This document shows, one piece after another, positions 62,964 through 64,000 of a stretch of DNA of 64,000 bases. This stretch comes from Pithys albifrons albifrons (taxonomy: Eukaryota > Chordata > Aves > Passeriformes > Thamnophilidae), in contig NC_092463.1 in the NCBI RefSeq assembly GCF_047495875.1, positions 5,021,557 to 5,085,556 of the forward strand. Direction: 5' to 3'. Below the pieces are notes generated by a model that worked only from the letters and a program-made list of their open reading frames with translations, had not been told where the DNA came from and did not search any database. Every line of letters starts with the position of its first letter. Position 1 is the stretch's first letter. The translations under genes were made by a program, and so were the position numbers.

Positions 62964-64000
62964 CTGGAGACAAAAGTCAAGTTTCACAAAAAAAGCATAA
63001 ATACAAAATGCAACATTTTACATCACAATGCAATTTTATACATCCTGGAAATCTGTTTATGTGCAGCCTTGCTGGGAAACTTCCCAGCCATTCCCTCGAA
63101 GGGGAGTTACCTATTTGAAATGTATTCAGTGAAAAGAACATCCAAGATAATTCCAGGTATGAAACCTTCCAGGATCCACCTGTTAACTGCTGTCTTGAAA
63201 CACTTTTATGGCACTTCAAACAGCTAAAGTGACTTATAAAATACCACGTTTACTTTTTTAAATGCTGTCAAACTCACAAAGTAAATGTAGGGCAGGAGTT
63301 GGGGAGAAGCAAAGCCATAACACTTTCTGGCCTTAAGAGTTTCAGTGACTTTAGATGTGATCTGTAAAAAGTAAGGAAGAAAGGCAGGTATGAACTGCTG
63401 GCCACTGACTCAGAGCAGCAGGGCCTGGTTTCTGTGCAGCTGCACCAAACACAAACTACAGCAAATGTTCTGGTCACTGACTGTAGTGAATGAAATGCAA
63501 GAAAACACAGAAGAATGAGAATGGCCTTAAAGGAAGTGAAAGAGACAAAAAGGGAAGAATGAACAGCGAGGGATCCAAGAAATTAGGCAAACATCCTCAA
63601 GGAAGACTCACATTCCTAATCCAACACACTAAAGTTAAGGCTTGAAAGCATCCCTGCAGGTTTCCTAGAACACTGACACCTAGTCTTCCTTTTCCCCAAT
63701 TTCCATATTACCTAAGGCCTATCACAGATGATAATTAGTATCACATCTTGACAAGAACAAGCTCCTTCAGTTTAAGTCACATCAACTTGGGGAAGAAAAA
63801 TGAGCACTGAAGTGCAATCACTTTGAGGAAAACCCCCTTCATTTTGCTCTTTAGCAAGGGCTGCTTACAATTAATGTTCTGTTATGCTTTGCCAAATTTT
63901 GGGTAAGACATTCATGTTTTAGAAAACTTTAACTATTCCAGTCTCAGCAGGGGAAGGGAAGGGGCACACAGGCTGCCTGAACGAGAACAAAGAGACAGTA
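62964..64000. other. TIMM9: Upstream part of TIMM9 (5' intron)
   Basis: AT-rich sequence to the window edge with no CpG island, so the TIMM9 promoter probably lies further right. I see no coding similarity on either strand. Confidence 0.4.

Overview
This is a eukaryotic, almost certainly avian and probably passerine, nuclear window. The genes are split by GT-AG introns. The interspersed repeats are overwhelmingly 3'-end fragments of CR1 LINEs, ending in ATTCTATGATTCT-like tails. There is also a tRNA(Ile)-headed SINE with a CR1-like tail, a type described in zebra finch. The species itself cannot be read from the sequence.

Layout. Positions 190-1850 are a CpG island promoter with an array of CCAAT boxes. 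On the plus strand it starts ARID4A (retinoblastoma-binding protein 1, RBBP1), which fills most of the window. A non-coding first exon and 24 coding exons (1764-49641) splice in frame to 1277 codons plus a stop. The protein has an N-terminal Tudor region, an RBB1NT/PWWP-like domain, an ARID DNA-binding domain, a chromo barrel, an LxCxE pRB-binding motif (LLCHE, about residues 974-978) and a basic coiled C-terminus. Its 3' UTR carries several poly(A) signals between 50543 and 51511. On the minus strand the same island shows a possible divergent first exon at 396-471 that I cannot name. About 8.6 kb of intergenic DNA follows ARID4A. Then TIMM9 (small mitochondrial Tim chaperone, 89 aa, three coding exons) lies convergently on the minus strand at 60447-62934, with its promoter region at or beyond the right edge. 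The ARID4A-TIMM9 order matches my memory of the human chromosome 14 locus. I see no TOMM20L-like gene between them.

Non-coding content. Introns 5 (10.1 kb) and 11 (9.1 kb) hold most of the repeats. Notable items are: an unexplained CpG-rich block in intron 11; a 21-codon phase-symmetric exon (exon 20) that I do not recall from canonical human ARID4A; a solo LTR nested in a CR1 with an exact 6-bp target duplication; a probable tRNA(Gln)-derived SINE; a CR1 carrying a 178-bp copy of intron sequence lying 1.2 kb downstream; a duplicated splice-acceptor region in intron 18; and several local duplications.

The two genes are functionally unrelated: ARID4A is a nuclear corepressor adaptor and TIMM9 an intermembrane-space import chaperone. 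I found no convincing new multi-gene system. The interest lies in gene-structure variants, regulation and repeat history.
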